A stretch of 64,000 nucleotides of DNA. It comes from Mangrovibacterium diazotrophicum (GTDB taxonomy: Bacteria > Bacteroidota > Bacteroidia > Bacteroidales > Prolixibacteraceae). The first letter of the stretch is position 1. Each line of letters starts with the position of its first letter. Made by a program: the position numbers and the translations under genes. The notes under the pieces were generated by a model. It did no database searches. It was not told the origin of the DNA and saw only the letters and a program-made list of their open reading frames with translations. The stretch is taken from assembly GCF_003610535.1 (NCBI RefSeq), contig NZ_RAPN01000001.1:310001-374000 (forward strand). The letters run 5' to 3'. Of this stretch, positions 17,280-26,387 are shown piece after piece.

Positions 17280-19229
17280 ATGAATGGTATTATGCGAATT
17301 TGTGAATTGGTTGTAGTTCTTCTTTTATTGGCAATAACAACATTGCCGGCTACTGCGCAGGACAAAAAGGCCTTGAAGCTTTTTTCCGAAGCGCAGACGG
17401 ACTATCAGAATCATGACGAAGAGGAGGCTTTAGCGAAGTTAAAAGAAGTTATTCATCGCGATTCGGAATTTGTAGATGCATACATTCTGCTGGCTGATGT
17501 TTACAATGAAATGGACTCGACCGAGCTGCAAATTGCAACTTTGAAGCAAGCTATTTCTATCGATCAGGCGAAGTTCCCCAAAGCATACTATGTGCTCGGT
17601 AACGCCTGTTATCGCATTGGAGATTACAGAGGAGCTCAGAAAGCTTACCTTCAGTTTTTAAAAACCGGTACAGCCGGAAAACTGGAAGAAAAAACCCAAA
17701 AACAAATTGCCGCCTGCGAGGCAGCGTCGGAACTGGTTCAAAATGGCGTACCGTTTGAACCGGAGATTTTAGAAGGCTGTATCAATTCTGAGGGAGATGA
17801 ATACTGGCCTTCGCTGACGATTGACGGCAAAACCATGATTTTTACGCGATTGGTTTCAACTGGCAATCAGGTTAACGAATTGATGCCCCGGTTCCAGGAA
17901 GACTTTTATCAGGCGCAATTGGTCGATGGAAACTGGTGTGATTGTGAACCTTTAAATTCAATCAATACGAAGGAAAACGAGGGTGCACAAAGTGTTTCAG
18001 CGGATGGAAAACTCATCTTCTTTACCGCTTGCAATCAGCCGGGAGGCTACGGAAGTTGCGACATCTATTTTACCCGAATGATCGGCGGGGAGTGGACAAA
18101 ACCCGAGAATGCTGGAAGTCCCGTTTGCAGCACCGCATGGGAGTCTCAACCGTCGATCTCGGCAAATGGTGAGTATTTGTATTTTGTGAGTAACCGGAAA
18201 GGTGGTCGTGGTGGAATGGACATCTGGCGTTGCCGGCTGAAAGGTTTCAGCATGAGTGGCAAACCCGATTGGGGCAACTTGGAAAATCTAGGTGAATCGG
18301 TCAATACACCGGGAAACGAAAGCTCGCCCTTTATTCATGCGGATGGCGTTACGCTCTATTTTTCATCGGACAGCTGGCCGGGGCTTGGCGGAAACGACTT
18401 ATTTATAAGCCGACTCACGAATGACACGGTTTGGTCTCGTCCACTGAATTTGGGATATCCAATCAACTCCTACAAAGATGAGCAAGGGATGATTGTTGAT
18501 GCTTCGGGACAGAACGCTTATTATTCGTCGGATCGAACAGGTTCGGATGGAACTGATATTTACCGTTTTGAGTTGAATGAAAATACCCGCCCGATACCCG
18601 TTTCTTATGTGAAAGGAATCGTTTACGATCGAACCGATGGTACGCCTTTACATGCAGAAATTGAATTGTTTGATGTTGATCAGGATCAGTTGGTTGCCCG
18701 TTCGGAATCATCACCAGATAAGGGCGAATTTGTGATGTGTCTGCCGCTCGGGAAAGAATATGCTTTCAATATTTCGAAAAAAGGCTACCTGTTTTTCTCT
18801 GAAAACTACGCGTTGACCCAGGTTCGGGAGCTGACAAATCCTTTTAGCGTTGAAATTGGTTTGGAGCCAGTGAAAGTTGGCAATTCGACCATCCTAAGAA
18901 ATGTCTTCTTCGATACAGATTCCTACGAACTACTGCCTCAGTCGAAGGCGGAGCTCGATAAATTGGTTCAGTTTATGACTCAAAACGCTGGTGTTGCCAT
19001 TGAAATTGGTGGCCATACTGATAATGTAGGTTCGGCAGAATACAATTTGGCACTATCAGAAAACAGAGCCAAAGCAGTTTACCAATACCTGCTGAACGAA
19101 GGGCTGGGAGTAGATCGCCTAACCTACAAAGGGTACGGTTTTGATCAGCCGGTTGTATCGAACGACACCGACGAAGGGCGGTCACAAAATCGAAGAACAG
19201 AGTTTAAAATTATCGATGTTTCTAAATAA
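17280..19229 (+). CDS. OmpA-family protein with TPR, PD40 propeller and carboxypeptidase-like domain (PorE-like architecture)
   Basis: A 649-residue secreted protein. A signal peptide ends near TTLPATAQ (about residue 26). TPR-like helices follow (about 28-150), then PD40/WD40-like propeller repeats (about 170-430; DGKTMIFTR, DGKLIFFTA, NGEYLYFVSNRKGGRGGMDIW, DGVTLYFSSD), a carboxypeptidase-regulatory-like domain (about 440-530), and the OmpA C-terminal peptidoglycan-binding domain (FFDTDSYELLPQSKAELD, GHTDNVGSAEYNLALSENRA). This order matches PorE of the type IX secretion system, but the same architecture is widespread in Bacteroidota, so the role is open. ATG 17280 is preferred over TTG 17274. 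It anchors to peptidoglycan from the outer membrane side. Confidence 0.88.
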   Translation: MNGIMRICELVVVLLLLAITTLPATAQDKKALKLFSEAQTDYQNHDEEEALAKLKEVIHRDSEFVDAYILLADVYNEMDSTELQIATLKQAISIDQAKFPKAYYVLGNACYRIGDYRGAQKAYLQFLKTGTAGKLEEKTQKQIAACEAASELVQNGVPFEPEILEGCINSEGDEYWPSLTIDGKTMIFTRLVSTGNQVNELMPRFQEDFYQAQLVDGNWCDCEPLNSINTKENEGAQSVSADGKLIFFTACNQPGGYGSCDIYFTRMIGGEWTKPENAGSPVCSTAWESQPSISANGEYLYFVSNRKGGRGGMDIWRCRLKGFSMSGKPDWGNLENLGESVNTPGNESSPFIHADGVTLYFSSDSWPGLGGNDLFISRLTNDTVWSRPLNLGYPINSYKDEQGMIVDASGQNAYYSSDRTGSDGTDIYRFELNENTRPIPVSYVKGIVYDRTDGTPLHAEIELFDVDQDQLVARSESSPDKGEFVMCLPLGKEYAFNISKKGYLFFSENYALTQVRELTNPFSVEIGLEPVKVGNSTILRNVFFDTDSYELLPQSKAELDKLVQFMTQNAGVAIEIGGHTDNVGSAEYNLALSENRAKAVYQYLLNEGLGVDRLTYKGYGFDQPVVSNDTDEGRSQNRRTEFKIIDVSK

Positions 19230-19248
19230 GTCATGGCCTTTCAGAATA

Positions 19249-19267
19249 GTTTTAATCGATTTAAAAC
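19249..19267. repeat. small inverted repeat after the OmpA-family gene
   Basis: GTTTTAA-TCGAT-TTAAAAC, two 7-base arms around 5 bases, 20 bases after the OmpA-family stop and about 140 bases before the propeller operon. It could be a weak terminator stem or an operator. There is no long T-tract. Confidence 0.35.
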
Positions 19268-19373
19268 ACTATCCAATAATTGATTAATGTCAACTCTGAA
19301 GTTGTTAATAAATCTAATTATTTAGAAACTTAACAAATTAAGCTTCGGATTCCTGATTGTGGCAGAGGATTGA

Positions 19374-19381
19374 TAAATTTG
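19374..19381 (+). promoter_or_regulatory. candidate -7 promoter element of the propeller/Fe-S operon
   Basis: TAAATTTG matches TAnnTTTG and sits 25 bases before ATG 19406. The in-frame TTG at 19370 would lie inside or before this element, which supports ATG 19406 as the true start. The -33 element is not clear. Confidence 0.45.
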
Positions 19382-19405
19382 AGTACCAAAAATCAATTTG
19401 ACTCA

Positions 19406-20620
19406 ATGAAAACAATTACTAGCCTGTTACTAATCTGCTTAATTACAACCCTTCAACTTTCGGCACAAGAAGCTACACAATGGCGCGGAAAAAATTCAGA
19501 AGCAAAATACGCAGCACCCAATTTGTTGAACAGCTGGCCTGAAGCCGGACCCGATGTCATTTGGCATTTCGATGAATTGGGCGATGGTTTTTCCTCGCCT
19601 GTATTTGCCAACGGAAAAATCTATGTGGGGGGAATGGATAACAATGTGGGCTACATTTTTATTCTGAATACTTCCGGAACGCTTGAGCAAAAGATTGAAT
19701 ACGGAAAAGAATTCGAAGTCAACTATCCGGGGTCCCGGGCAACGCCAACTATTGTAGGGGATATGGCTTATATCTCGACTGGATATGGCGAGCTGATTTG
19801 CCTTGATTTGGAGACGGCCAAGCGAGTTTGGAGTAAAAGTCTCGAAACTGACTTTGGTGCAGAGAACCTTCGTTTTGGTTTTACCGAGTCAATTGTAGTC
19901 GATGGCGATGAACTTTATTTTACCCCCGGTGGAGCTGATTTTAATATCGTTGCGCTGAATCGGATGAATGGTGAACTAATCTGGAAAAGCAACGGGAACG
20001 GTAAACTTTCAGCTTATTGCACTCCGAAATTATTGCAAATGCAAGGCCGCCAGATTCTGGTGACTCATATGGCCGACGACATTGTTGCAGTAGACACGAA
20101 AGACGGAAAAGTATTGTGGACATACCCGCATCCGAATCAATACAATATTCACCCCAACACACCAATTTTTCAGGATGGAGATTTGCTTTGTTTTAGCGGC
20201 TACGGTCAGGGCGGTGTACGTTTGAAATTGAGCCTTGATGGGTCTTCTGTCACAAAGGTTTGGAGCACTGAAAAGATGGATAACCAAATGGGAGCCGCCG
20301 AAATCGTGAATGGCCAAATTTACGGTTCCGGACACAAAAGCCGCGGCTGGTACTGTTTGGATTGGAAAACCGGCGAGGTCAAGTGGGCTTCGGCCGAAAT
20401 GGGAAATGGTGTAATCATCATGGCTGGCGACAAATTCATTCTGTATTCCGAAAGGGGAGAATTGGCTTTGGTAAATCCGAATCCGGAGAGTTTTGAGATC
20501 ATTTCCAAAGCCAAAGTTGAACTTGGCACAGCACAACACTGGGCACACCCGGTGGTTGCCAATGGTGTTTTGTACGTTCGTCATGGCAAATCGCTGATTG
20601 CCTACAAAATATCAGCCTGA
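19406..20620 (+). CDS. exported PQQ-like beta-propeller protein 1 (BamB-like fold)
   Basis: A 404-residue protein. A signal peptide (about 1-20, LLLICLITTLQLSAQ) is followed by a single propeller starting with the TQWRGKN motif. Tryptophan-docking repeats are visible: CLDLETAKRVW, ALNRMNGELIW, AVDTKDGKVLW and CLDWKTGEVKW. The adjacent Cys pair and acidic ligand set of true quinoprotein dehydrogenases are not seen, so PQQ binding is doubtful. It is the first gene of the 19-kb operon and a close paralogue of the next gene (shared layout KAWP/NSWP, GYSS/GFSS, STPTI/ATPTI, and the ending HWAHP). It is probably periplasmic. Role unknown. Confidence 0.85.
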   Translation: MKTITSLLLICLITTLQLSAQEATQWRGKNSEAKYAAPNLLNSWPEAGPDVIWHFDELGDGFSSPVFANGKIYVGGMDNNVGYIFILNTSGTLEQKIEYGKEFEVNYPGSRATPTIVGDMAYISTGYGELICLDLETAKRVWSKSLETDFGAENLRFGFTESIVVDGDELYFTPGGADFNIVALNRMNGELIWKSNGNGKLSAYCTPKLLQMQGRQILVTHMADDIVAVDTKDGKVLWTYPHPNQYNIHPNTPIFQDGDLLCFSGYGQGGVRLKLSLDGSSVTKVWSTEKMDNQMGAAEIVNGQIYGSGHKSRGWYCLDWKTGEVKWASAEMGNGVIIMAGDKFILYSERGELALVNPNPESFEIISKAKVELGTAQHWAHPVVANGVLYVRHGKSLIAYKISA

Positions 20621-20656
20621 CAGATTCTTCAGAAAACCTAAACTAATTCCTTTCAC

Positions 20657-21898
20657 ATGAAAAAGATACTTGCTGGGCTAATTGGCTCACTGCTTTTTTT
20701 CTCTACTCATGCTCAGATTTTTCAGTTTCGGGGTCCTGCCCGCGACGGAAAGTTTGAGGAAGTCGGCTTATTGAAAGCTTGGCCCGCTGAGGGGCCGGAG
20801 CTGCTGCTGGAAATTGATAGCATTGGCAAAGGTTATTCCTCGGTTATTTCTGACGGAGAATTTATTTATGTGTCGGGCATGAAAGACACAATGGATTACC
20901 TCACTTGTATCGATTTCTCGGGAATAAAAAGATGGCAGGTGCCTTATGGCGAATCGTGGAAAAAATCATTCCCGGATACGCGTAGTACGCCAACAATTGA
21001 GGATGATCGCATCTACATTGTCAGTGGAATTGGTGAGTTAGTTTGCCTGAATAAAACGGACGGCTCGATTATTTGGAAACAGAATGTCGATCGCGATTTT
21101 GAAGCGGACTGGCATATCTGGGGAGTCTCAGAATCACCGCTAATTGTTGGTGATCTCGCAATCTGCACGCCAGGTGGAACAAAAACATCAGTGGTTGCAT
21201 TCGATAAGTTCTCTGGTGAATTGAAATGGGAAACAGCAAGTGTCGGCGGCCAGCGGGCTTACGCATCTGCAACAACGTTTGACTTGGATGGAAAGCAATA
21301 CATTCTGGCCGAGACCGCAACGAACCTGATGGTGATCGATCCGGCAAACGGTTCCGTTAAAATGACTTATCAGTACTACAATCACGACAAGTGGTCTGAT
21401 CAGCCGGGATTGATCTGGACGAATATTCCACTAATCAAGGGCGATGAGATATTTCTGTCGATGGGGTATGACTATCCCGCTAAAATGATCAAAGTAAATG
21501 CTGATAGGACGGGCTTTGAAGAGCTTTATACAGATACCATTTTCGATAACCACCATCATGGATTGATCGAGTTGGATGGCTACATCTATGGCTCTAACTG
21601 GGAAAATAACCGCAAAGGAAACTGGCTTTGTAAGAACTGGAAGACCGGCGAAATCACCTACAACGAGCAGTGGAACACCAAAGGAGCTCTGATTTATGCT
21701 GACAGCATGCTGTACGTTTATGAAGAGCAACGCGGAACGGTTGCACTGGTAAAACCGAATCCGGAGAAATTCGATGTTGTGAGCACATTTCGGTTTGAAA
21801 AAGGAGCCGGTCCTCATTGGGCACATCCATTCATCAACGACGGGAAGCTTTTCCTTCGCCATGGAGACGTTCTGCAAGTCTATAATCTGAGAGAATAA
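20657..21898 (+). CDS. exported PQQ-like beta-propeller protein 2
   Basis: A 413-residue protein with a signal peptide ending FFSTHAQ (about residue 19), then FRGPARDG, the FRG motif common to these propellers, and repeats CLNKTDGSIIW, AFDKFSGELKW and CKNWKTGEITY. It parallels protein 1 along its whole length, up to the near-identical ending GPHWAHPFINDGKLFLRHGD, so the two arose by tandem duplication. The last docking Trp has been replaced by Tyr. It lies 36 bases after gene 1, and the following gene starts immediately at its stop. It is probably a periplasmic scaffold or redox partner. No catalytic residue can be named. Confidence 0.85.
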   Translation: MKKILAGLIGSLLFFSTHAQIFQFRGPARDGKFEEVGLLKAWPAEGPELLLEIDSIGKGYSSVISDGEFIYVSGMKDTMDYLTCIDFSGIKRWQVPYGESWKKSFPDTRSTPTIEDDRIYIVSGIGELVCLNKTDGSIIWKQNVDRDFEADWHIWGVSESPLIVGDLAICTPGGTKTSVVAFDKFSGELKWETASVGGQRAYASATTFDLDGKQYILAETATNLMVIDPANGSVKMTYQYYNHDKWSDQPGLIWTNIPLIKGDEIFLSMGYDYPAKMIKVNADRTGFEELYTDTIFDNHHHGLIELDGYIYGSNWENNRKGNWLCKNWKTGEITYNEQWNTKGALIYADSMLYVYEEQRGTVALVKPNPEKFDVVSTFRFEKGAGPHWAHPFINDGKLFLRHGDVLQVYNLRE

Positions 21899-23323
21899 GT
21901 GAAGCGGAATCCTGTAAATATCATCATTGGCCTTGCTGCTTTCGCGGGTATTTCTGCCTTTGTTTTTTGGTTGGCGGTCGATCCGATGAAATCGATGGAT
22001 ATCAGTCAGCCGGGAGCCGATAACCGGGAGAAAGGAAGCCTGGTTAAAGAAATCGTCAAGATAGGTGAGAAGTTTCAGCTGTTTGGCGAGTCAAAATCAA
22101 ACAATTACACAGGCACCTGGCCTCATTTCAGGGGGCAAAACTACGATAATATTGTCAGTGAAAAACAGGATCTCAAGGACAGCTGGAGCGACGACGAGCC
22201 TGAGATCTTGTGGTCGCTTGAATTGGGCGAAGGGCACGCCGGCCCAGCAGTTTACAAGGGAATGGTGTACGTGATGGACTATGACGAAGAAGCGCGCGAG
22301 GATGCTTTACGCTGTTTCTCGTTGGCAGACGGTCACGAAATTTGGCGACGTTCTTACGGTATTCATGTCAAACGAAATCACGGGATGTCAAGAACTGTCC
22401 CTGCCGTTACCGAGTATTATGTGGTCACGATTGGCCCGCGTTGCCAAGTCATGTGTGTTGACCGAAAAAGCGGCGATTTTCTATGGGGAATCGATCTGGT
22501 AGAGGAATACGGTTCCGAGATTCCGCATTGGTACACGGCGCAGTGCCCGATGATTGATGGCGACAAAGTGATTTTAGCGCCGGCCGGCAGCAAGCTCATG
22601 ATCGCCGTCGATATAAAGACCGGCGAAAAATTATGGGAATGCCCCAATGACATTCAATATAAGATGTCACACTCGTCGATTATGCCGATGACCTTAAACG
22701 GGAAACACATGTATGTGTACAGCGCTGATGGCGGTATTTGCGGCATTTCGGCAGAGGGGGACGACGAAGGCCAGCTTGTGTGGTATTGCAACGAGTGGCG
22801 GTTCTCGGTGGTTGCTCCATCACCGGTCATTTTTCCCGACGGCAAAATCTTCCTGACTGCAGGGTACGGTGCCGGCGGAATGATGATACAAGTTATACCG
22901 AATGGAAATTCATTTGAAACGAAAGTTTTAGCCCAATATCAACCCAAAGACGGGCTGGCCTGCGAGCAGCAAACCCCGGTTTACTACAAAGGCTATTTGT
23001 ATGGCATTATGCCGAAGGATGGCGGTGCTTACCGCAACCAGCTTGTTTGTACAACGCCCGATAATGTACAGCAGTTTCGGTGGACTTCGGGAAAAGTGAG
23101 CCGCTTTGGTTTGGGCCCTTACCTGATTGCCGACGATAAAATGTACATTCTGGGCGACGATGGTACACTTACAATGGTGAAACCAGATCCGAATAAGTAC
23201 GTGCAGCTGGCGCAAAAAAAACTGTTTGACGGGCACGATGCCTGGGCTCCTCTGGCAATTGTCGATGGGCTGTTGCTTTTGCGCGATTCGAAAACGATGT
23301 ATTGTGTAAACATCAGTAATTAA
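21899..23323 (+). CDS. membrane-anchored PQQ-like beta-propeller protein 3
   Basis: A 474-residue protein starting at GTG, directly after the previous stop (no gap). One N-terminal membrane segment (about 6-26, IIIGLAAFAGISAFVFWLAV) has no SPase I site, so the propeller should be anchored to the outer face of the inner membrane. The propeller begins with WPHFRGQNYDN (about residue 75) and has repeats CFSLADGHEIW, CVDRKSGDFLW and AVDIKTGEKLW. It contains single Cys residues (GPRCQVMC, TAQCPM, EWRF region) but no vicinal pair. Compared with proteins 1 and 2 it is more distant and longer. Confidence 0.85.
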   Translation: MKRNPVNIIIGLAAFAGISAFVFWLAVDPMKSMDISQPGADNREKGSLVKEIVKIGEKFQLFGESKSNNYTGTWPHFRGQNYDNIVSEKQDLKDSWSDDEPEILWSLELGEGHAGPAVYKGMVYVMDYDEEAREDALRCFSLADGHEIWRRSYGIHVKRNHGMSRTVPAVTEYYVVTIGPRCQVMCVDRKSGDFLWGIDLVEEYGSEIPHWYTAQCPMIDGDKVILAPAGSKLMIAVDIKTGEKLWECPNDIQYKMSHSSIMPMTLNGKHMYVYSADGGICGISAEGDDEGQLVWYCNEWRFSVVAPSPVIFPDGKIFLTAGYGAGGMMIQVIPNGNSFETKVLAQYQPKDGLACEQQTPVYYKGYLYGIMPKDGGAYRNQLVCTTPDNVQQFRWTSGKVSRFGLGPYLIADDKMYILGDDGTLTMVKPDPNKYVQLAQKKLFDGHDAWAPLAIVDGLLLLRDSKTMYCVNISN

Positions 23324-23334
23324 ATGAATTTGGA

Positions 23335-24303
23335 ATGAAGACACGGAAACTCATCAATATCATTCTGATTGTCGTCGCTGTTGCGATCGCTGTCATTATT
23401 GGCCGCGACTTTATTTCGAACCGTGCGGGCAAGTCGGTTAAAAATCCCTACGAATTGGATTTAAGCCAATTTGCAAAAGTAGATTCCAGCGAGATTCTTT
23501 ACAAAGAGGTAAAAGCCATCCAGCTTAATGCGAAGGAAGTCGACGCAATTTCAATTTTTAACGATACCATTTATGTGGCAGCCGATAGTACGATATTGTT
23601 GCTCAATACTGACGGACTCATTCTGAAAAAAATAGCAATTCCCACGAAGGCAACTGCTTTGGCTGTGGATGATGCCGTTTTGGTGGCTTTAAAAAACAGG
23701 ATTATAAAATTGACTAAAACCGGCGATGTTTTAGCTGATTGGCCCGACATGGGACCGCGCTCTGTGATAACATCTCTCGCAGTGGATTCGGATCATCTTT
23801 ACGTGGCTGACGCCGGAAACCGGGTCGTGTTGGATTACACGAAAAGTGGTGCATTATCACAAATGCTGGGAGAGCGTAATGAAGAAAAAGGCTTGGAGGG
23901 TTTCACCGTTCCCAGCCCGTATTTTGATGTGGCGATTAGCGAAGAGGGCTACCTGTGGGCAGTTGATCCGGGGCGTCACAGCCTTATTAATTTTAACGTA
24001 GACGGTAGTTTGCGCACTTCCTGGCAACATTCGTCGGCCAACACCGAAGGATTCAGTGGCTGTTGCAATCCTGCCCACATGTGTCTGATGGAGGGCGACC
24101 GTTTTGTGACCAGCGAAAAGGGAATCGTCCGCGTAAAAATTTACGACCAGCACGGAAAATATTTAGGTGTTGTGGCAGCTCCCAATCAGTTCGACGAATA
24201 TAGCGAAGCCCCCGACATTTGTGTGGATAGCGAAGGCCGAGTGCTCTTGTTGGACTTCAGTAGAAAACAGATTCGCTTTTTTCAACTTAAAAAAGAAGAG
24301 TAA
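23335..24303 (+). CDS. membrane-anchored NHL-type beta-propeller protein
   Basis: A 322-residue protein with an N-terminal membrane anchor (about 6-23, IILIVVAVAIAVIIGRDF) and NHL-like repeats, for example SLAVDSDHLYVADAGNRVVLDYTKSG and the final ICVDSEGRVLLLDFSRKQIRFF. A striking GCCNPAHMC motif lies near residue 242, followed by EKGIVRVKIYDQHGKYLG. NHL propellers bind ligands or partner proteins. The Cys-Cys-x3-His-x-Cys cluster could hold a metal or haem-like group, but it is not a CxxCH motif. Its stop overlaps the ATG of the next gene by one base. Confidence 0.8.
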   Translation: MKTRKLINIILIVVAVAIAVIIGRDFISNRAGKSVKNPYELDLSQFAKVDSSEILYKEVKAIQLNAKEVDAISIFNDTIYVAADSTILLLNTDGLILKKIAIPTKATALAVDDAVLVALKNRIIKLTKTGDVLADWPDMGPRSVITSLAVDSDHLYVADAGNRVVLDYTKSGALSQMLGERNEEKGLEGFTVPSPYFDVAISEEGYLWAVDPGRHSLINFNVDGSLRTSWQHSSANTEGFSGCCNPAHMCLMEGDRFVTSEKGIVRVKIYDQHGKYLGVVAAPNQFDEYSEAPDICVDSEGRVLLLDFSRKQIRFFQLKKEE

Positions 24304-24512
24304 TGAACAGAAGAGATTTTTTCAGAAAATCCGGACGAATCGGAATACTGGCAGCGATGGGCGGAGGGGTTTTGCTTTTGGCCAATCAAAAGCAAATCGA
24401 TTGGAAATGCGACGAAAATTTAAGTTGTAGAGGATGCGTAGAGTATGCGTCCTGCGATTTGGAACAAGCGAAACAAAGCAGAACAAATGAGCAACGAGAA
24501 GCAAGAAAATAA
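24303..24512 (+). CDS. small Tat-signal protein with four cysteines
   Basis: A 69-residue protein. It begins MNRRDFFRKSGRIGILAAMG, a twin-arginine motif plus a weakly hydrophobic stretch that fits a Tat signal or anchor. The short remainder has four Cys (36, 42, 45, 51; spacing C-x5-C-x2-C-x5-C), which could ligate one Fe-S cluster or metal. It overlaps the NHL gene by one base and the next ferredoxin gene by 26 bases in another frame, so translation is probably coupled. Such a small reading frame could be missed by annotators. The Tat motif and the Cys spacing argue that it is real. No family recognised. Confidence 0.7.
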   Translation: MNRRDFFRKSGRIGILAAMGGGVLLLANQKQIDWKCDENLSCRGCVEYASCDLEQAKQSRTNEQREARK

Positions 24513-25095
24513 GCGAACCAGCCGGCGCGAGTTTATTCAGAAAAGCATGCGCATTGGTTTGGGAGTGGGCCTGACCGCCGTTGGAGGGTTGGCGGCTTTT
24601 CGTGTTCATGCTGAAGATTCGGTTTGGCAGCTCGATCCGTTTAAATGCGTTGCTTGCGGGCGATGTGCCGATTATTGTGTCATGACACCCTCGGCTGTGA
24701 AGTGTGTGCATGCTTTCGATTTGTGTGGCTATTGCGACTTGTGCGGCGGCTATCTGAAACCGAACTCGAATGCTCGTTCTACAGCAGCCGAAAATCAGCT
24801 TTGCCCAACCTCAGCCATTCGTCGCAAGTTTGTGGAGGAGCCTTATTTTGAATACGAAATAGAAGAGGATTTGTGCATTGGATGCGGCGTTTGCGTTAAA
24901 GGCTGCACGGCTTTTGGCAATGGTTCGCTGCACTTGCAGGTGCGCCATAATTTGTGTGTGAATTGCAACGAATGCTCCATCGCCCGGGTTTGCCCGGCCG
25001 ACGCATTTCAGCGCGTTCCGGCATCGAGCCCTTATCTGATAAAGGGTGAGTGGACCAAAGATTCGAAGAATAAAAAACAACCTCCAACGGAATAG
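24487..25095 (+). CDS. Tat-exported polyferredoxin, NapG/MauM-like
   Basis: A 202-residue protein beginning with a Tat signal (SRREFIQKS at 12-20, hydrophobic to about 38). Four cluster motifs follow: Cys 54/57/60/64, Cys 80/83/86 with 106 (the split NapG-type pattern), Cys 130/133/136/140 and Cys 157/160/163/169. It should therefore carry four [4Fe-4S] clusters on the periplasmic side of the inner membrane. NapG works with the membrane protein NapH to pass electrons from quinol. Here a NosR/NapH-like gene follows at once. ATG 24487 is chosen because the frame's earlier start (24445) adds residues before the Tat motif. It is probably an electron carrier of this operon. Confidence 0.88.
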   Translation: MSNEKQENKRTSRREFIQKSMRIGLGVGLTAVGGLAAFRVHAEDSVWQLDPFKCVACGRCADYCVMTPSAVKCVHAFDLCGYCDLCGGYLKPNSNARSTAAENQLCPTSAIRRKFVEEPYFEYEIEEDLCIGCGVCVKGCTAFGNGSLHLQVRHNLCVNCNECSIARVCPADAFQRVPASSPYLIKGEWTKDSKNKKQPPTE

Positions 25096-25097
25096 CC

Positions 25098-26387
25098 ATG
25101 AGTCAACGAATCATAAAAATGCTTTTAGCTGGGGTGATGTTTTGCTTGACCCTGTCCGGTTTTGCCCAGCAACAGCGCTTTCCAAAACCGGAATTTGAAA
25201 CGGGCTATTCACAACCGCCAACGCAGCAACCTTTGCCACGCGCAATTTTCCTCGAGTATCTGGATGTCGCTGTGCTAATTGGTGCACTGCTGCTGGTCAG
25301 TTGGTTTGTTTTAAAGAAGAGATCACGACAGGGAGTGCTGTGGACCTCCGTTTTTTCGCTGCTGTATTTCGGTTTTTACCGGGAAGGCTGCATTTGCGCC
25401 ATTGGATCAATCCAAAATGTGGCTTTGGCCACTTTCGATCCAACCTATGTTTTGCCGCTAACAGCCTTGCTGTTCTTCCTTATTCCGTTGATTACTGCGC
25501 TATTCGCAGGGCGAACATTCTGTGCAGGCGTCTGTCCGCTTGGAGCCATTCAGGATTTGGTGGCGTTTCGACCTATTGAATTGCCACGCTGGTTGCAGAA
25601 GGTTTTAGGCCTGATTCCTTACCTCTATTTGTCGCTGGCGGTGCTGTACGCCGCAACCAAATCCGAATTTTTAATCTGCCGTTACGATCCCTTTGTCGGT
25701 TTTTTCCGTTTCGACGGGACGTTTCAAATGCTTCTGCTCGGCGGACTCTTTTTGATCGTCGGGGTATTTGTTGCACGCCCGTATTGTCGTTTTTTCTGTC
25801 CGTACGGTGTGTTGCTGGGCTGGATGTCATCTTTCTCGAAAAAGCATTTAACAATCACCCCAACAGCTTGTATTCAGTGCAAGTTGTGCGCCAATTCTTG
25901 TCCGTTTGGCGCGATCGAAGAGCCGGATCTGGAAGAAGGAAAGCGTCGTCCCAATGTCAACCGTCTGCTGAAATATTTGATCCTGATTCCTGCCTGGATG
26001 CTGATCGGTGGGCTGGCGGGATCGATGCTGCACGGAACACTTTCAAAATTCAATAAGACCGTTTATCTGGCCGAAATGATTGTGGAGAACCCCGATGTTC
26101 GCTACGATCAGGAGAATATTGACGCGCGCACATTTATGCAGGCGGGCAAAACGATGGATCAGCTGGTGGCTGATGCACAAAAAATAAAAAGCCAGTTTTA
26201 TTGGGGCGGCTGGATTGCCGGGGCATTTATGGGCTTGGTAATCGGTTTGGTTTTGGTGAATTTGTCTTCATACAGACGCAGAAACGACTATGAACCCGAT
26301 AAAACGAATTGTTTGAGTTGCGGGCGATGCATGGATTATTGCCCGGTAAAACAAGAAACAGAACATGAAAATGACTTTAGACGATAA
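25098..26387 (+). CDS. NosR/NapH-like membrane polyferredoxin
   Basis: A 429-residue membrane protein with a signal-like N-terminus (1-24), about six membrane helices, and Cys motifs at GCICAIG (about 98), TFCAGVCPLGAIQD (Cys about 142 and 146) and RPYCRFFCPYGVLLGW (about 230 and 234). These are the CxxxCP pairs typical of NosR, NapH and CcoG. A [4Fe-4S] motif CIQCKLCANSCPFGAI follows near 258-273, and a further CLSCGRCMDYCPVK near the C-terminus (about 405-418). Proteins of this type pass electrons between the quinone pool or cytoplasm and periplasmic acceptors. It begins 2 bases after the NapG-like gene and overlaps the next gene by about 23 bases. Confidence 0.87.
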   Translation: MSQRIIKMLLAGVMFCLTLSGFAQQQRFPKPEFETGYSQPPTQQPLPRAIFLEYLDVAVLIGALLLVSWFVLKKRSRQGVLWTSVFSLLYFGFYREGCICAIGSIQNVALATFDPTYVLPLTALLFFLIPLITALFAGRTFCAGVCPLGAIQDLVAFRPIELPRWLQKVLGLIPYLYLSLAVLYAATKSEFLICRYDPFVGFFRFDGTFQMLLLGGLFLIVGVFVARPYCRFFCPYGVLLGWMSSFSKKHLTITPTACIQCKLCANSCPFGAIEEPDLEEGKRRPNVNRLLKYLILIPAWMLIGGLAGSMLHGTLSKFNKTVYLAEMIVENPDVRYDQENIDARTFMQAGKTMDQLVADAQKIKSQFYWGGWIAGAFMGLVIGLVLVNLSSYRRRNDYEPDKTNCLSCGRCMDYCPVKQETEHENDFRR

